From: Shinella zoogloeoides
Lineage (GTDB): Bacteria > Pseudomonadota > Alphaproteobacteria > Rhizobiales > Rhizobiaceae
Direction of reading: 5' to 3'
Assembly (NCBI RefSeq): GCF_030733845.1
Contig: NZ_CP132311.1
Coordinates: 2,917,501-2,981,500, forward strand
DNA: 64,000 nt
Part shown: positions 62,643 to 64,000 of the stretch, piece by piece
Numbering within the stretch: position 1 is the first letter of the stretch
Layout: each line of letters opens with the position of its first letter
Program-made: the position numbers and the translations under genes
Notes under the pieces: generated by a model
What the model was told of the DNA's origin: nothing
What the model saw: only the letters and a program-made list of their open reading frames with translations
Databases searched by the model: none

Positions 62643-63577
62643 TGCGGCCTCGCAGCACGGCGGGCAAGGCCGGCAAGCGTGATACGGCCAAGGGGCACGC
62701 CGTCCGCGCCGACGACCGGCAGGGCCTCGCGGCCCGACCAGAGCAGCGCCGAGAGCGCCTCGCGCTGGCTGGTGCCCGCGGCGAGCGGTTCGCCCTCCGC
62801 CGTGCCGGTTTCCGCGGCGTCACCCGCCGTGCCGATGGACAGCAACCGGAACGGCCGCTCGCCGGCGCCGATCAGCGTCTCGACGAAATCGGTGGCCGGA
62901 TTGACCAGCATCTCCTCGGGCGCGGCGTATTGCACGATCTTTCCCTTGTCCATCACGGCGATCTTGTCCGCGAGATGGAACGCCTCCTCCATATCGTGCG
63001 TAACGAGCACGATGGTGGTGCCGAAATGCTTCTGGATCGCCAGGAGATCGTCCTGCGCCTTGGCGCGGATGACCGGATCGAGCGCGCCGAAGGGCTCGTC
63101 CATCAGGAGGATGTTCGGCTCGGCGGCAAGCGCGCGGGCGACGCCGACGCGCTGCTGCTGACCACCCGAGAGCTCATGCGGATAACGCGGGCCGAAGGCG
63201 GCGGGATCGAGCTGGAAGAGCGTCAGCAATTCCTCGACCTTGGCGTCGATGCGGCTCTTTTCCCAGCCGAGCAGCGCCGGCACGGTAGCGATGTTCTCGG
63301 CGACCGTGCGATGCGGGAAGAGGCCGTGACCCTGGATGGCGTAACCGATACGGCGGCGCAGCTCGTAGCCGGGAATGGCGTCGTTGGGTTCGCCGTCGAT
63401 CAGGATCTTTCCCGAGGTCGGCTCGACCAGCCGGTTGATCATGCGCATCAGCGTCGTCTTGCCGGAGCCGGACGTGCCGACGATGACGGTGATCGTGCGC
63501 GGCGCGATGCTCATCGAGACATCGTCGACGACGGTCGTATCGCCGTAGCGCTTGGTGATGCTGTCGATCTCGATCAT
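62639..63577 (-). CDS. osmoprotectant ABC transporter ATP-binding protein (OpuCA/YehX-like)
   Basis: The 312-residue ATPase has Walker A GTSGSGKTT (about 33-41), the signature LSGGQQQRVGVARALA and Walker B ILLMDEPFGALDPV, as in quaternary-amine transporters. A short C-terminal extension (about 245-312) resembles a single CBS unit (EALPVVGADGVPLGRITLAGL), where OpuCA proteins usually have two that sense ionic strength. It overlaps both neighbouring permease genes by 4 bases, so the three are translated together. Confidence 0.9.
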   Translation of the reverse strand: MIEIDSITKRYGDTTVVDDVSMSIAPRTITVIVGTSGSGKTTLMRMINRLVEPTSGKILIDGEPNDAIPGYELRRRIGYAIQGHGLFPHRTVAENIATVPALLGWEKSRIDAKVEELLTLFQLDPAAFGPRYPHELSGGQQQRVGVARALAAEPNILLMDEPFGALDPVIRAKAQDDLLAIQKHFGTTIVLVTHDMEEAFHLADKIAVMDKGKIVQYAAPEEMLVNPATDFVETLIGAGERPFRLLSIGTAGDAAETGTAEGEPLAAGTSQREALSALLWSGREALPVVGADGVPLGRITLAGLARRAARPQ

Positions 63578-64000
63578 GCGGCCCTGCCGGGTTTGGAATT
63601 GGAAAGTTCGGTCGCGGCATCGAGCACGATGGCCGCGGCGAAGGCGAGCGCCACGGTCGGCACCGCGCCGAGCAGCACGAGGTCCATGGCCGTCTGGCCG
63701 ATGCCCTGGAAGACGAAGACACCGAAGCCGCCGCCGCCGATGAGCGCGGCGATGGTGGCAAGGCCGATGTTCTGCACGAGCACGATGCGGATGCCGGTGA
63801 GAATGACCGGGAAGGCGAGCGGCAGCTCGACGCCGAAGAGGCGCTGCCGGTCCGTCATGCCGATACCGCGCGCCGCATCGTTCGCATCCCGCGGCACGCC
63901 GGCAAGGCCGACGACGGTGTTGGCGACGACCGGCAACAGCGAATAGAGGAAGAGCGCGACGAAGGCGGGGGCCGCGCCGATGCCGCGGATGCCGATGGCG
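63574..64000 (-). CDS. osmoprotectant ABC transporter permease, partial (5' end outside window)
   Basis: The frame is open from the window edge to a stop at 63574, giving the last 141 residues or so of a second permease. The visible part starts AIGIRGIGAAPAFVALFLYS and includes LPVVANTVVGLAGVPRDAND and the EAA-like ARGIGMTDRQRLFGVELPLA. These are standard for OpuBB/YehY-like subunits. Its stop overlaps the ATPase start (4 bases). The N-terminus and any receptor gene lie beyond 64000. Confidence 0.87.
   Translation of the reverse strand, partial: AIGIRGIGAAPAFVALFLYSLLPVVANTVVGLAGVPRDANDAARGIGMTDRQRLFGVELPLAFPVILTGIRIVLVQNIGLATIAALIGGGGFGVFVFQGIGQTAMDLVLLGAVPTVALAFAAAIVLDAATELSNSKPGRAA

Overview
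The window is GC-rich chromosomal DNA from an alphaproteobacterium, most likely a member of the Rhizobiaceae (Ensifer, Shinella or Rhizobium type; the genus is inference). The grounds are uniform strong G/C third-position bias, many LacI-regulated sugar gene sets, a globin-coupled cytoplasmic chemoreceptor, a Mur/Fur-type sitABCD locus, a DUF1217-type repeat protein, and four intergenic palindromic mosaic repeats (CCTTCTCCCC...GGGGAGAAGG) resembling rhizobial RIME elements. Core genes (gltX, lysS, glyS, purD, ung, ubiA, tsaC) argue for a main chromosome. I saw no tRNA or rRNA gene, insertion sequence, prophage or CRISPR array.

Layout. 1-2.2 kb: tail of a LacI regulator, a repeat element and a globin-coupled methyl-accepting protein. 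2.2-6.1 kb: minus-strand xylose operon (LacI regulator, xylB, xylA) with a palindromic operator before the regulator. 6.1-7.3 kb: exported metallophosphoesterase. 7.3-11.9 kb: EmrAB-type drug efflux pair divergent from a TetR gene with two matching operators, then an AraC/GyrI-like regulator. 12-14.8 kb: TerC-like and SLC13/RCK-C membrane proteins. 15-18 kb: gltX-lysS. 18-20.7 kb: minus-strand gbcA-gbcB (Rieske-type glycine betaine demethylase) behind a clear cobalamin riboswitch, the most striking feature of the window. 21-28.7 kb: an uncharacterised gene, a degenerate GGDEF protein, tsaC plus a D-2-hydroxyacid dehydrogenase-like flavoenzyme, a DUF1217 repeat protein and two small unknowns. 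28.7-36.5 kb: ubiA, a MipA/OmpV porin-like protein, purD, several unknowns, a DUF523 gene, glyS and a membrane-anchored unknown. 36.6-40.2 kb: sitABCD manganese/iron ABC transporter with a strong promoter framed by two matching boxes.

40.2-44.3 kb: an amino-acid-oxidase-like flavoprotein, a nucleoside hydrolase, a terpenoid-cyclase-fold protein and ung. 44.3-51.7 kb: a divergent catabolic locus, a DUF993 aldolase-like gene facing lacI-gfo-CoA transferase-enoyl-CoA hydratase-aldehyde dehydrogenase, with two oppositely oriented copies of one operator between them. 51.7-61.9 kb: a LacI gene divergent from a CUT1 glucose-type ABC transporter that is followed by GMC oxidoreductase, SDR, second GMC oxidoreductase and a Dabb protein. 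61.9-64 kb: an OpuC/YehWXY-type osmoprotectant ABC transporter, cut by the window edge.

Two loci look most like undescribed biology. One is B12-riboswitch control of betaine demethylation, which could link a methyl and glycine source to corrinoid synthesis. The other is the mixed sugar/CoA operon at 44.3-51.7 kb, whose substrate cannot be named from sequence.
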